A DNA stretch of 13,434 nt from Propionibacteriaceae bacterium. Lineage in GTDB: Bacteria; Actinomycetota; Actinomycetes; Propionibacteriales; Propionibacteriaceae. Below the pieces are notes generated by a model, which was not told the DNA's origin, did no database searches, and saw only the letters and a program-made list of their open reading frames with translations. The stretch lies in the NCBI GenBank assembly GCA_031282235.1, contig JAITED010000043.1, positions 1-13,434 of the forward strand, read 5' to 3'. The position numbers and the translations under genes are program-made. Of this stretch, positions 1 to 7,849 are shown piece by piece; within the stretch, counting starts at the first letter, position 1, and every line of letters begins with the position of its first letter.

Positions 1-681
1 CAGGACATCATCGACAAGATCATCAAGTTGAGCAACCCAGAAGCCGGGATCCGGCAGTCGTTCACCTTGGTGCCGTCTGATCCGAACTACGATTACGTGA
101 CCACGGCCAACAAGCAGGAAATCACCTACCCCGGTGGCGAAGCAGGCATTGAGAAGGCGAAAGAGCTGTTGGCTCAGGCTGGTGTCACCGGCACCATCGA
201 CGTGCGGTTCCTGTTTGCTGATAACAACACTCGGCGCCAGCAAGAGTTCACGTTGATTCAAGAGTCCGCCGCCAAGGCTGGCTTCAACGTGCAGACCATC
301 AACGCCGGCGATAAGTGGGGCACCCTGTTGAGCACCGCGCAGAACTCCTACGATGCGTCGCTGTTCGGCTGGCAGACCTCCTCAAGTGCGGTCACCGAAC
401 CCGCTGGCAACTTCGTAACTAACGGCGGTAACAACTACGGTGGCTTCAGCAACGCTGAGCTTGATGCGCTCTACGCAGAGTTGATGACTACGCTGGATAA
501 GGATCGGCAGCGCGAGATCGTTGCTGGGGTTGAAACCATCCTCGTTGCGGAGGGCTTCGGCACCACCATCTTCCAGTTCCCGGAGATCACCGCGTGGGAT
601 TCTCGTTTGAAGAATGTCACCTACATCACGTTTATGCCGACTGTCATAAACAACTTCTACGAATGGAAGTGGGAGGCCTAA
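1..681 (+). CDS. Peptide ABC transporter substrate-binding protein (SBP family 5), C-terminal part only
   Basis: The reading frame is open from base 1 to TAA 679-681 and gives 226 residues, so the gene starts upstream of the window and its signal peptide and lipobox are not visible. The sequence resembles the C-terminal lobe of Dpp/Opp-type family 5 binding proteins. An 'EAGIEKAKELLAQAG' helix is followed by a beta-alpha segment, 'QEFTLIQESAAKAGF'. Next come the aromatic-rich 'LFGWQTSSS' region and 'FSNAELDALYAELMTTLD', close to the usual position of a conserved Asn/Glu-Leu-Asp-Ala-Leu motif. The end is 'FYEWKWEA', typical of these proteins. In this family the protein is anchored outside the membrane and delivers di- or oligopeptides to the permeases. 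The genes for two permeases and a double ATPase follow directly, which supports this role. The exact ligand cannot be read from the sequence; a non-peptide ligand such as nickel or a sugar remains possible. Confidence 0.88.
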   Translation, partial: QDIIDKIIKLSNPEAGIRQSFTLVPSDPNYDYVTTANKQEITYPGGEAGIEKAKELLAQAGVTGTIDVRFLFADNNTRRQQEFTLIQESAAKAGFNVQTINAGDKWGTLLSTAQNSYDASLFGWQTSSSAVTEPAGNFVTNGGNNYGGFSNAELDALYAELMTTLDKDRQREIVAGVETILVAEGFGTTIFQFPEITAWDSRLKNVTYITFMPTVINNFYEWKWEA

Positions 682-761
682 CCCTTATCGGGTTAGTGTG
701 ACCCAAATCTAGTCACTCATTGTGGGTAGCCCCTCTTAAGTTTGAGGGGGGCTACCCACAA
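679..761 (+). terminator. Two intercistronic hairpins between binding-protein and permease genes
   Basis: A perfect 6-bp stem TAACCC/GGGTTA (679-684 with 690-695) begins on the stop codon. A much stronger stem pairs 720-735 with 744-761: TGTGGGTAGC against GCTACCCACA, then CCCTC against GAGGG with two extra Gs bulged on the right side. No U-run follows, so a classical intrinsic terminator is doubtful. Such a structure after a binding-protein gene commonly protects the upstream mRNA or attenuates transcription, so that the binding protein is made in excess over the membrane parts. That role is inferred here. Confidence 0.6.
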
Positions 762-859
762 GACTTAATAGGTTATCGGTCGGGGATATCCTGCCTGGGC
801 GGCGATGCCACCGGCAGATGCTTGGTAGTTTTATTCGGACGAGATGCGTAGGAGAGTGT

Positions 860-2395
860 ATGTGGAAGTATGTTGCGCGGAGAACCGCGTTGGCGCTGGG
901 AACGCTGTTTGTGCTTTCCCTCATCGTCTATCTGCTGGTCGATATATCCATTGACCCGCTAGATGATTTACGGGCGAACCCCGCCCCCAATCGACCGCAG
1001 TTGATAGCAAGTCGAGTAGCCATGCTAGAACTCGATAAATCTTGGCTGGTGCGATATTGGCATTGGTTCACCAGTTTTATCACCGGGGATATGGGCACCG
1101 CTTGGCGCTCGGGTAACACAGTTTCTAGCCTGATGGGCACCGCAGTGGCGACCAGCTTCTCGCTGGTGATTGCGGCTACGGTGATCGCCCTCGTACTGGG
1201 CTCCTGCGTGGGCATCGTCTCCGCGCTTAGGCAGTACACCGGCTTTGATTACTCAATCACTTTCGTATCTTTCATCCTTTACTCGCTGCCCGTTTTCTGG
1301 GTGGCCGTGTTGTTGAAGCAGTTCCTAGCCATCGGGTTGAATAACTTTTTAGCTGACCCCGGCTTAAATGTGGTGGGGGTGTTAATTTTCGCCGCAGTGT
1401 TCGGATTGTTCTGGGTGGGAGCCATCGGTGGTTCGGGCAGACGGCGCGCCGTAGTCTTTCTTACGGCTACGGCGGTCACTTTCGGCACTATCGCCTTTAT
1501 CGTCACCACCGGCTGGTTGGATCATCCCCGCATCGGATACCCAGGGATGATTGTGTTCGGGCTGGGCATGACGTACGGCATCACCGTCTTGATGGCCGGG
1601 CGTGGCAACCGTAAAGCGATACTGTCCGCTTTTACCACTTGGGCGGTGGGCATCGGCGTTTTCTACGGCGTGCAGTGGCTGTTCTATTACGTGAACGCCG
1701 GCTGGCCGTTGATTTTCCTGCTGCTGCTCTCAGCTATCGGTGTTGGCTGCTTGATAGGTTGGCTTTTCGGAGGCGATGACCGGGCGGTCTCCATGCGAGT
1801 AGCGGCAGTGGTGGCTTTCCTGATGGGGGCGATGACGTTTGCGGATCGGTTGCTGCAGGCGTATCCGAGCTACTACAACAACACGTTTATTGACGGTCGA
1901 GTGATTTCGACCATCGGTGAGGGCAACATCAACCTGATTGTCAACAACAGTGATTTTTGGCTGCTGCAGATGGATCGTTTCACCCACCTGCTGCTCCCCA
2001 CCCTGGCTTTAGTCCTAATCTCTTTCGCCTCCTACACCCGTTACCAGCGGGGTGCGATGCTGGAAGTGATGAATCAGGATTACATCCGTACCGCGCGCGC
2101 CAAAGGGCTCCCGGAACGGGTGGTCATCACCCGCCATGCGCTCCGCAACGCGCTGATGCCTTTGGCGGCGATTGTCCCAGTGGACTTGGTAACCTTGGTC
2201 GGCGGTGCGATTATGACGGAAACAATCTTCTCTTGGGCGGGGATGGGGCAGTTATTTATCACCTCGTTACACCAAGCGGAGATTGACCCGATCATGGCGT
2301 ATGTGATGATCACCGGCGCTTTCACTCTGATTATGGCGCTGTTGGCCGACTTCTTCTATGCCCTCCTAGACCCACGGATTCGGGTGAACGCATGA
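860..2395 (+). CDS. Peptide ABC transporter permease, DppB/OppB type, enlarged by a central insertion
   Basis: This is an inner-membrane permease of 511 residues. ATG 860 is chosen as the start because AGGAG at 850-854 lies 5 nt upstream and the protein then begins 'MWKYVARRTALALGTLFVLS', the usual DppB first helix. The in-frame ATG at 818 has no such site. The conserved half-transporter parts are present: the N-terminal helix (about 8-28), helices at about 96-120 and 131-158, and the C-terminal cytoplasmic EAA loop 'DYIRTARAKGLPERVVITRH' (407-426). These are followed by 'ETIFSWAGMGQLF' (454-466) and the terminal 'LLDPRIR'. Relatives usually have about 305-340 residues. The excess lies at about 165-365, which holds several additional hydrophobic segments and a polar stretch (about 330-365). 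The 4-base ATGA overlap with the next gene implies translational coupling. The permease family is certain; the function of the insertion is unknown. Confidence 0.9.
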   Translation: MWKYVARRTALALGTLFVLSLIVYLLVDISIDPLDDLRANPAPNRPQLIASRVAMLELDKSWLVRYWHWFTSFITGDMGTAWRSGNTVSSLMGTAVATSFSLVIAATVIALVLGSCVGIVSALRQYTGFDYSITFVSFILYSLPVFWVAVLLKQFLAIGLNNFLADPGLNVVGVLIFAAVFGLFWVGAIGGSGRRRAVVFLTATAVTFGTIAFIVTTGWLDHPRIGYPGMIVFGLGMTYGITVLMAGRGNRKAILSAFTTWAVGIGVFYGVQWLFYYVNAGWPLIFLLLLSAIGVGCLIGWLFGGDDRAVSMRVAAVVAFLMGAMTFADRLLQAYPSYYNNTFIDGRVISTIGEGNINLIVNNSDFWLLQMDRFTHLLLPTLALVLISFASYTRYQRGAMLEVMNQDYIRTARAKGLPERVVITRHALRNALMPLAAIVPVDLVTLVGGAIMTETIFSWAGMGQLFITSLHQAEIDPIMAYVMITGAFTLIMALLADFFYALLDPRIRVNA

Positions 2396-3621
2396 AAAAC
2401 AACGACGATCCACTGGCACAGTACCCCGATGGCATTCGGGCAGACTCTATGATTGATGCCGACATGGAAGATGACGGGATAATCGTTGCCGACGAGAGCA
2501 CGGGGCGCGGCGATAACGCTATCGCCATCAAAGAGGTCGAAGGTCTTTCGCAAGGCCAGATAGTCTGGCGGCGCTTCTTACGACATAAAGGAGCCATGGG
2601 CGGCCTGACTGTGATACTGCTGATGGCGGCGTTCTCTTTCTCGGCGATGGGAATTGGCCCCATCTCGGGCTGGTGGAAATACCAAGACCCATCCCAGACG
2701 CACCCGATGCATAACGACAAAGGTGAGCCCACACTGTCACTGCCCACTTGGTTAGGTGGTGAGGGTTGGGAGTTCGGTGAACATCCATTCGGCCAGAGCC
2801 AAATCGGTTCCGACTACTTCGCGCAGGTGCTTGCTGGCGTGAAAACATCGCTGACCGTCATGGTTATTTTGGGCTTGACCGTGCTGATTATCGGGGTGCT
2901 GATTGGTTCCCTAGCGGGTTACTACCGCGGTCGGATTGATTTGTGGTTGATGCGGTTGAGCGACTTAGTGATTGTATTGCCAACTATCGTGATTGGAGCG
3001 GTGCTGGGGTCTTTGCTTTCGCTGGCACCCATCAAACTCGGCTGGTCTATCGCCACCACTCAAATGGTGCGATCGTATATGCCGGTGCTGTTGGCGATAC
3101 TGCTGGGGTTGATTCTGTGGCCATCCATGTCCAGATTGGTACGCGGCGATTTTATGAGTCTAAGCCAACGCGAGTTCGTGGATTCCGCGCGGGTTGCCGG
3201 AGCCTCCGATTGGCGCATCATGACCAAACACATCCTGCCCAACGCGATGGGTGTAATCATCGTCAACTTGACCCTCATTATGAGCCAATCCGTCATCTTG
3301 GAGACCGCTTTGAGCTTCTTGGGCTTCGGGATTCAAGCCCCCAGCATGTCGCTGGGGCGGCTGATTTCAGAGAACCAAGGCGCGTTTATGACTAGGCCGT
3401 GGTTGTTCTGGTGGCCAGGGCTGTTCATCATTCTGGTTGCGCTGAGCGTCAACTTCATCGGTGACGGTTTGCGGGACGCTTTCGACCCGCGGGGTCGCAG
3501 ATTACCGAGCAAGAAAGAGATGTTGAAGGCAACCATCATCGGCAATCAGGCGAATACGACCGCCGCAGCTGATGAGATTGTGGATCTATCCGAGGTGAAC
3601 GTTAGTGAGGTGGACGCATGA
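2392..3621 (+). CDS. Peptide ABC transporter permease, DppC/OppC type
   Basis: The second membrane subunit has 409 residues and pairs with the preceding permease. An acidic, probably cytoplasmic N-terminal stretch (1-50) precedes 'QIVWRRFLRHKGAM' and the first helix (about 62-84). An extracytoplasmic loop (about 85-145) contains 'HPFGQSQIGSDYFAQVLAG', a conserved DppC signature close to 'HPLGTDxxGRD'. The EAA loop is 'REFVDSARVAGASDWRIMTK' (250-269), followed by 'LSFLGFGIQAPSMSLGRLI' (298-316) and 'NFIGDGLRDAFDPRGRR' (344-360). A 50-residue hydrophilic C-terminal tail, longer than in E. coli DppC (about 300 residues total), ends in acidic residues. The gene starts inside the stop of its upstream neighbour and ends with another ATGA overlap, so the operon is tightly coupled. 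The ribosome binding site is weak, which fits re-initiation. The specific peptide substrate is not determined. Confidence 0.92.
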   Translation: MKNNDDPLAQYPDGIRADSMIDADMEDDGIIVADESTGRGDNAIAIKEVEGLSQGQIVWRRFLRHKGAMGGLTVILLMAAFSFSAMGIGPISGWWKYQDPSQTHPMHNDKGEPTLSLPTWLGGEGWEFGEHPFGQSQIGSDYFAQVLAGVKTSLTVMVILGLTVLIIGVLIGSLAGYYRGRIDLWLMRLSDLVIVLPTIVIGAVLGSLLSLAPIKLGWSIATTQMVRSYMPVLLAILLGLILWPSMSRLVRGDFMSLSQREFVDSARVAGASDWRIMTKHILPNAMGVIIVNLTLIMSQSVILETALSFLGFGIQAPSMSLGRLISENQGAFMTRPWLFWWPGLFIILVALSVNFIGDGLRDAFDPRGRRLPSKKEMLKATIIGNQANTTAAADEIVDLSEVNVSEVDA

Positions 3622-5474
3622 GTGGCGTAGCTGAGAAATTACGTAGCCTACCGGCATCCGTTTGGAACTACGTATTCCCGAATGAGGAGGAGTTGACCGG
3701 GCAGGTTGACCCGCACACCGGTGCCGTCCGGCTTTCCCGGCGTCTCGGGGGGGACAATGTGCAGAAGGGCGACTCCATCTTGGAAGTCACCGATTTGGGC
3801 GTCAACTTCTGGGTCAACGGGGAGTGGTTCGCTGCCGCTGAGCACGTCAACTACGAACTGCACGCTGGCGAAGTGTTGGCGATAGTGGGGGAGTCGGGTT
3901 CCGGCAAAACCCAATCGTCGATGGCGTTGCTGGGGCTGTTGCCCCCCAACGGGCGCGCTACGGGCTCTGCGAAGCTAAAAGGGGTGGAACTGATTGACCT
4001 TGATGCGGCTGCCATGCGTGAGATTCGTGGTAACGAGATTGCGGTCATCTTCCAAGAGCCAATGACGGCGCTCAACCCGGTTTATACCGTTGGGTTCCAG
4101 ATCGCGGAGACGCTCAGGGCGCACTTCATCATGTCCCCGAAAGAAGCTAGAGAGCGGGCGTTGGAGTTGATGCGGCTGGTGGAGATTCCCGAGCCAGAAA
4201 AGTCGTATGACAAGTATCAACACCAGCTCTCCGGTGGGCAGCGGCAGCGTATTATGATTGCGCAGTCGTTGGCTTGCGACCCGAAACTGCTGATTGCCGA
4301 TGAGCCAACTACCGCTTTGGACGTGACGGTGCAGGCCGAAATCCTCAAGCTGATGCGCAGTTTGCGCGAGCGGGTGGATGCCGCCATCATCCTAATCACG
4401 CACGATATGGGCGTGGTTGCGGATATGGCCGACCGCATCATCGTCATGAAAGACGGCAAGGTCGTTGAGCACGGTCAGGCGGCGGATATTTTCTATAACC
4501 CGCAGCATCCCTACACCAAGGCGTTGCTGAAAGCGGTGCCGCACTTAGGAACGGTCAATCTGGTCACGCCCCCGGCGTATAACTACTCCATCGTGGAACG
4601 CGATGGTGAGCCGGTGCCGATAGCCCCCGGTGACCCGGGTGCAGAGCCGGTGCTGTTGATGGAGGACGTGGCTATTGAGTACCCCGCGCAGGGTCGCCGC
4701 CCTGCGTTCCGCGCCGCTGAACACATCAACCTGCGTATCGACCCCGGTCGTGTCGTGGGGTTGGTGGGCGAATCCGGTTCCGGGAAAACGACCGTGGGGC
4801 GCGCCATCGTGGGGTTGCTGCCGATTAAAGAGGGCAAGCTCACCGTGGCTGGGAAAGACATCACCGGCGCGAAGAATAAAGAGTTGCTGAACTGGCGCAA
4901 GGATGTGGGCATTGTTTTCCAAGACCCCGGCTCGTCCTTGAACCCCCGGCTCCCGGTGGGCGAATCCATCGGGGAGGCGCTGTTCCTGCATGAACATCTG
5001 CGTGGCAAGGAGTTATCTAGCCGGGTAGAGGAGTTACTGGAGCTGGTGGAGCTGCCCAAGTCGATGCGGAACCGTTACCCGCACGAGTTCTCTGGCGGCC
5101 AACGCCAGCGTATCGGTATCGCTCGGGCATTGGCGTTGCGTCCCAAACTGCTGGTGGCGGACGAACCCACCTCCGCGCTGGACGTCTCTATTCAAGCCAG
5201 AGTGCTAGATCTGTTTCTGGATTTGCAGGCGCGCTACAACTTCGCGTGCCTGTTCATCTCCCACGACCTAGCCGTAGTGGAAACGCTGAGCTCCCAAATC
5301 GCTGTGATGAGCAAAGGCCGCCTAGTGGAGGTAGGCCCCACACCCCTCATCGTGTCCGAGCCGCAGCATCCCTACACGCAACGGTTGTTGGCCGCGGTTC
5401 CGGTGCCTGACCCAGCGCAGCAACGGGAGCGCCGCGAACTGCGCGACGCTGTATTCGCCTCCCAAGTTTCCTGA
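3618..5474 (+). CDS. Fused double ATPase subunit of peptide ABC transporter (DppD-DppF type)
   Basis: This 618-residue protein carries two complete ABC ATPase domains that energise import. Domain 1 has Walker A GESGSGKT (91-98), Q-loop FQEP (145-148), signature LSGGQRQR (204-211), Walker B LLIADEP with catalytic Glu229, and H-loop His262. Domain 2 has Walker A 384-391, Q-loop Gln435, signature FSGGQRQR (491-498), Walker B LLVADEP with Glu516, and His549. Each ends with the QHPYT motif of the oligopeptide/dipeptide C-terminal domain (296-300 and 583-587), which marks the Dpp/Opp family rather than generic ABC proteins. Both sites look catalytically intact. In E. coli these are two separate proteins; fused forms are common in actinobacteria. 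The roughly 50-residue N-terminal extension before 'SILEVTDLGVNF' has no recognised function. The start ATG overlaps the stop of the preceding gene. Confidence 0.95.
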   Translation: MSGVAEKLRSLPASVWNYVFPNEEELTGQVDPHTGAVRLSRRLGGDNVQKGDSILEVTDLGVNFWVNGEWFAAAEHVNYELHAGEVLAIVGESGSGKTQSSMALLGLLPPNGRATGSAKLKGVELIDLDAAAMREIRGNEIAVIFQEPMTALNPVYTVGFQIAETLRAHFIMSPKEARERALELMRLVEIPEPEKSYDKYQHQLSGGQRQRIMIAQSLACDPKLLIADEPTTALDVTVQAEILKLMRSLRERVDAAIILITHDMGVVADMADRIIVMKDGKVVEHGQAADIFYNPQHPYTKALLKAVPHLGTVNLVTPPAYNYSIVERDGEPVPIAPGDPGAEPVLLMEDVAIEYPAQGRRPAFRAAEHINLRIDPGRVVGLVGESGSGKTTVGRAIVGLLPIKEGKLTVAGKDITGAKNKELLNWRKDVGIVFQDPGSSLNPRLPVGESIGEALFLHEHLRGKELSSRVEELLELVELPKSMRNRYPHEFSGGQRQRIGIARALALRPKLLVADEPTSALDVSIQARVLDLFLDLQARYNFACLFISHDLAVVETLSSQIAVMSKGRLVEVGPTPLIVSEPQHPYTQRLLAAVPVPDPAQQRERRELRDAVFASQVS

Positions 5475-5723
5475 TTTATTTAGGACGCAGTGTGGTTGGG
5501 GGAATGTTTAGGTGCTGCCTAGATTCGGCAACGTACGCAACGATTAGCGCTGTGTGCGTAGTACGTGGCAGAATATGTGGCGTTGTCGCGTGGCGGGATA
5601 CCCTCTCATGTCGTGCTCGCGGCGCAAACGAATCTTGACCGGTGCGCACCCACTCGCTTCGGTTAGATTCACCGACTCGCCGGGGAAGTCCCGGCCAATA
5701 CAAAATTAGGAGAGACCACACCC
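5475..5723 (+). promoter_or_regulatory. rpsP: Upstream region and leader of the rpsP cluster
   Basis: This 249-base gap separates the transporter operon from the ribosomal cluster and must hold the promoter of rpsP. I see TGGCAGAAT at 5566-5574, repeated upstream of rplS and a possible -10 (CAGAAT). TAGATT occurs at 5520-5525 (18 bases after TTGGGG) and again at 5664-5669, and TTGACC lies at 5635-5640 with a 10-bp palindrome GGTGCGCACC right after it. A perfect GC-rich hairpin, GCCGGG-GAAGT-CCCGGC, spans 5679-5695, 12 bases before the AGGAGA ribosome binding site (5708-5713). None of the promoter assignments has ideal -35/-10 spacing, so the start of transcription is uncertain. No strong terminator for the transporter operon is visible. 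Confidence 0.45.
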
Positions 5724-6230
5724 GTGGCAACCAGGATTCGTCTAAAGAGGCTCGGAAAAATACGCACGCCTCACTATCGTGTCGTCATCATGGACTCGCG
5801 CTCAAAGCGTGATGGCCGTTCCATTGAGGAAATCGGTCGGTATAACCCCAAGTCTGACCCGTCGGTCATCGTAATCAACTCGGAGCGGGCGCAGTACTGG
5901 CTAGGTGTCGGCGCACAGCCGAGCGAGCCGGTGATTGCGCTGCTGAAACGCACCGGCGATTGGCAGAAGTTCACCGGCGACACCAGCCCCTCCGGCGTGG
6001 ATGTGGCTGCACCGAAGCCGGACAAGGCTGAACTTTTCAACCGCGCGCTGGCTGAGGCTGACGGTGAACCGCTCGTCTCCGCTATCTCTAAGGGCAAGCG
6101 GGGTAAGAAAGCTGAAGAACCCGCCCCGGTCGAGGAGCCCGCTGCTGACGCTGATGCTGCCGCAGAACCGGCTGAGGCCGCCGCTGAGACTGCTACGGAG
6201 AGCGCTGCGGAGTCTACGGAGGTGGAGTGA
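5724..6230 (+). CDS. rpsP: 30S ribosomal protein S16 with long acidic C-terminal tail
   Basis: This is S16 (uS16), which binds 16S rRNA and helps assemble the 30S body. The start is GTG 5724, 10 bases after AGGAGA. The core (about 1-82) begins 'MATRIRLKRLGKIRTPHYRV' and continues with 'DGRSIEEIGRYNP' and 'VGAQPSEPVIALLKRTGDW', all hallmark S16 segments. Bacterial S16 is usually 80-90 residues; here there are 168. The extra 80 or so residues include a short basic patch (KGKRGKK, 123-129) and then an almost pure Ala/Glu/Pro/Asp tail ending 'AAESTEVE'. Long tails of this kind are usual in actinobacterial S16. This is the first gene of the cluster. Its TGA overlaps the ATG of the KH gene (TGATG), which suggests coupled translation of the two RNA-binding proteins. 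Confidence 0.97.
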   Translation: MATRIRLKRLGKIRTPHYRVVIMDSRSKRDGRSIEEIGRYNPKSDPSVIVINSERAQYWLGVGAQPSEPVIALLKRTGDWQKFTGDTSPSGVDVAAPKPDKAELFNRALAEADGEPLVSAISKGKRGKKAEEPAPVEEPAADADAAAEPAEAAAETATESAAESTEVE

Positions 6231-6532
6231 TGCTCGCTGACGCACTCACCCATCTGGTGCAAGGCATCGTTTCACATCCGGAGGACGTGCGGGTGCGCAG
6301 CCGCGAGCTGCGTACTGGCAACGCCCTTGAGGTGCGGGTACACCCCGACGACGTGGGCAAAGTGATTGGTCGTCAAGGCCGCACCGCGACGGCGATACGT
6401 ACCGTAGTCGGTGCCTTGGCCGGACAAGCTGGCACCCGGGTCGATTTCGTAGACGTGGAACACAAGCCCGCTAGGTCGGCTGGTCGTACTCGGCAGTTCA
6501 GGCCAAACCGCCCCAATACGCGGCAACGCTAA
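6230..6532 (+). CDS. khpA: KH-domain RNA-binding protein (KhpA / YlqC family)
   Basis: This is a small single-KH-domain protein of 100 residues. ATG 6230 is preferred because GGAGG (6218-6222) lies 7 bases upstream; the GTG three bases earlier would sit too close. The KH signature GxxG is GRQG (47-50) in 'VGKVIGRQGRTATAIRTVV', preceded by 'LEVRVHPDDVGK'. Family members bind RNA, and in some Gram-positives KhpA works with KhpB in cell division and RNA regulation. Location between rpsP and rimM is standard for this family. The usual length is about 76-80; here a basic tail (about 80-100, many Arg, Asn and Pro) follows the domain, perhaps adding RNA affinity. The specific RNA targets are unknown. 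KhpB is not in this window. Confidence 0.92.
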   Translation: MLADALTHLVQGIVSHPEDVRVRSRELRTGNALEVRVHPDDVGKVIGRQGRTATAIRTVVGALAGQAGTRVDFVDVEHKPARSAGRTRQFRPNRPNTRQR

Positions 6533-6547
6533 CTCAAGGCGTAGCCC

Positions 6548-7057
6548 GTGGAAGTGGTGGTGGGCGAGGTCATCAAAGCCCACGGCGTACATGGCGAACT
6601 GGTGGTGGCGCTGCACACTGACGAACCGGAGCGCCGCTTCGCCATCGGGCGAGTGCTCGGCGTGGAAGGGCATCCGGAGTTAGCGCTTAAGATAACCTCC
6701 GTTAAAACCATCGCTGGGCGCTTGGTGGTCGGCTTTGCCGATTTGCTGGAGCGGGATACGGCGGAAAAAATGCGTGGCTACTTGCTCACCGCTGACGTTC
6801 CAGCTGATGAAACCCCCAGCGACCCCGAGGAGTACTACGACCGCCAACTCATCGGTCTCACCGTACTCACCGCCGCTGGCCAAGTGGCCGGTACGGTTAG
6901 CACAGTGCTGCACCAAGGGGTGCAGGATTTGCTAGTGGTCAATACGCCCTCCGGTGCCCGCCTAGTGCCCTTCGTAACCGCCCTAGTCCCCACCGTAGAC
7001 CTAGCCGCCGCCACCCTGACCCTAGCCGACGTAACCGGGCTGCTTGAGGAGGATTGA
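6548..7057 (+). CDS. rimM: Ribosome maturation factor RimM
   Basis: RimM is a cytoplasmic factor that binds S19 and helps the 30S head mature. It has 169 residues, the normal size. The N-terminal domain shows 'VVVGEVIKAHGVHGELVV' (3-20), the classic RimM start, and 'GRLVVGFADLLERDTAEKMRG' (57-77). After a linker, the PRC-barrel domain starts at 'EEYYDRQLIGLTV' (94-106) and ends with 'LVPFVTALVPTVDLAAATL' (139-157), matching the conserved end of the family. The start is GTG 6548, 15 bases after the KH gene; the upstream AAGG (6536-6539) is a modest ribosome binding site at 8 bases. The gene lies between khpA and trmD, as expected; rimM-trmD is a widely conserved pair that links 30S maturation with tRNA modification. 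Confidence 0.96.
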   Translation: MEVVVGEVIKAHGVHGELVVALHTDEPERRFAIGRVLGVEGHPELALKITSVKTIAGRLVVGFADLLERDTAEKMRGYLLTADVPADETPSDPEEYYDRQLIGLTVLTAAGQVAGTVSTVLHQGVQDLLVVNTPSGARLVPFVTALVPTVDLAAATLTLADVTGLLEED

Positions 7058-7060
7058 GCG

Positions 7061-7849
7061 ATGGCGGCGTGCGTATCTAATCCGTATGTCCCAGAACCAC
7101 CGTTGTTGCGGCTGGAAGCTATCACTATCTTCCCGGAGTATTTTGAGCCGTTGCGGCTTTCGCTCATCGGCAAGGCGCTGGAATCCGGGCTGTTGACGCT
7201 CGCGGTGCGCGACCTGCGCGATTTCACCCACGACCGGCATCACAGCGTGGACGACACCCCGTATGGCGGCGGTGCGGGCATGGTGATGAAACCGGAGCCG
7301 TGGGGCGAAGCGCTGGATGCGGTGCTAGCGGATTCCGCACCAGCAACGCCAACAACGCCGGGAGCGGCGGGGGTGGCAGCGCCGACACTCATCTTCACCA
7401 CCCCAACGGGGGAGCCGTTCACACAAACCATCGCCGAAGATTTGGCAGGGCGCAACCATTTAGTGTTTGCCTGCGGGCGCTACGAGGGAATAGACCAGCG
7501 GGTGAGCGATTGGGCGCGCAACCATTTCGACGTCCGCGAACTCTCGCTGGGCGATTACGTGCTGAACGGCGGCGAAGTGGCAGCACTTGCCATGATTGAA
7601 GCTATCGTGCGGCTAGTCCCCGGCGTAATCGGCAACCCCGACTCCCTAACCGAGGAATCATACGCCGCCACCAGCGACGGCCTACTGGAGTACCCGCTAT
7701 ACACCAAACCCGCTACGTGGCGCGGCCTCAGCGTTCCCGAAGTGCTACTCTCCGGCCACCACGGCGCGGTCGCCAAATGGCGGCGCGCTCAGTCCGTAGC
7801 CCGCACCGCCACGCTACGCCCCGACCTCTTAACACCTGCGCGGTCGTAA
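7061..7849 (+). CDS. trmD: tRNA (guanine-N1)-methyltransferase TrmD
   Basis: TrmD methylates G37 of tRNA using S-adenosylmethionine and so prevents +1 frameshifting; it acts as a cytoplasmic dimer. The 262-residue sequence has 'RLEAITIFPEYFEPL' (17-31), 'VDDTPYGGGAGMVMKPEP' (63-80), the knot segments 'FACGRYEGIDQRV' (136-148) and 'LSLGDYVLNGGE' (161-172), and 'GLLEYPLYTKP' (207-217). 'LLSGHHGAVAKWRR' (229-242) lies in the C-terminal tRNA-binding domain. An ideal ribosome binding site, GAGGAGG (7046-7052), precedes ATG 7061 by 8 bases. This start adds about 16 residues before the usual first strand. An Ala/Pro/Thr-rich low-complexity segment (about 91-108) sits between the 'VL' helix and strand 'LIFTTPTGEPF'; a variable loop is expected there, but this one is longer than normal. 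The gene is essential in most bacteria. Confidence 0.96.
   Translation: MAACVSNPYVPEPPLLRLEAITIFPEYFEPLRLSLIGKALESGLLTLAVRDLRDFTHDRHHSVDDTPYGGGAGMVMKPEPWGEALDAVLADSAPATPTTPGAAGVAAPTLIFTTPTGEPFTQTIAEDLAGRNHLVFACGRYEGIDQRVSDWARNHFDVRELSLGDYVLNGGEVAALAMIEAIVRLVPGVIGNPDSLTEESYAATSDGLLEYPLYTKPATWRGLSVPEVLLSGHHGAVAKWRRAQSVARTATLRPDLLTPARS

Noticed and set aside
742..770. Possible promoter TTGAGG - 17 - TTAATA before the first permease
   Set aside because: The -10 match is poor and the -35 lies inside the hairpin stem.
818..859. Upstream start for the first permease at ATG 818
   Set aside because: It would add 14 residues before the normal membrane helix; ATG 860 has AGGAG at ideal distance.
4545..5059. 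Two long - strand open frames opposite the ATPase gene
   Set aside because: They mirror the highly conserved second ABC domain, show no domain features and have no ribosome binding site.
5641..5650. Perfect 10-bp palindrome GGTGCGCACC as an operator
   Set aside because: It is short and GC-rich, so expected by chance at some rate, and no regulator is encoded nearby; it is mentioned only within the leader description.
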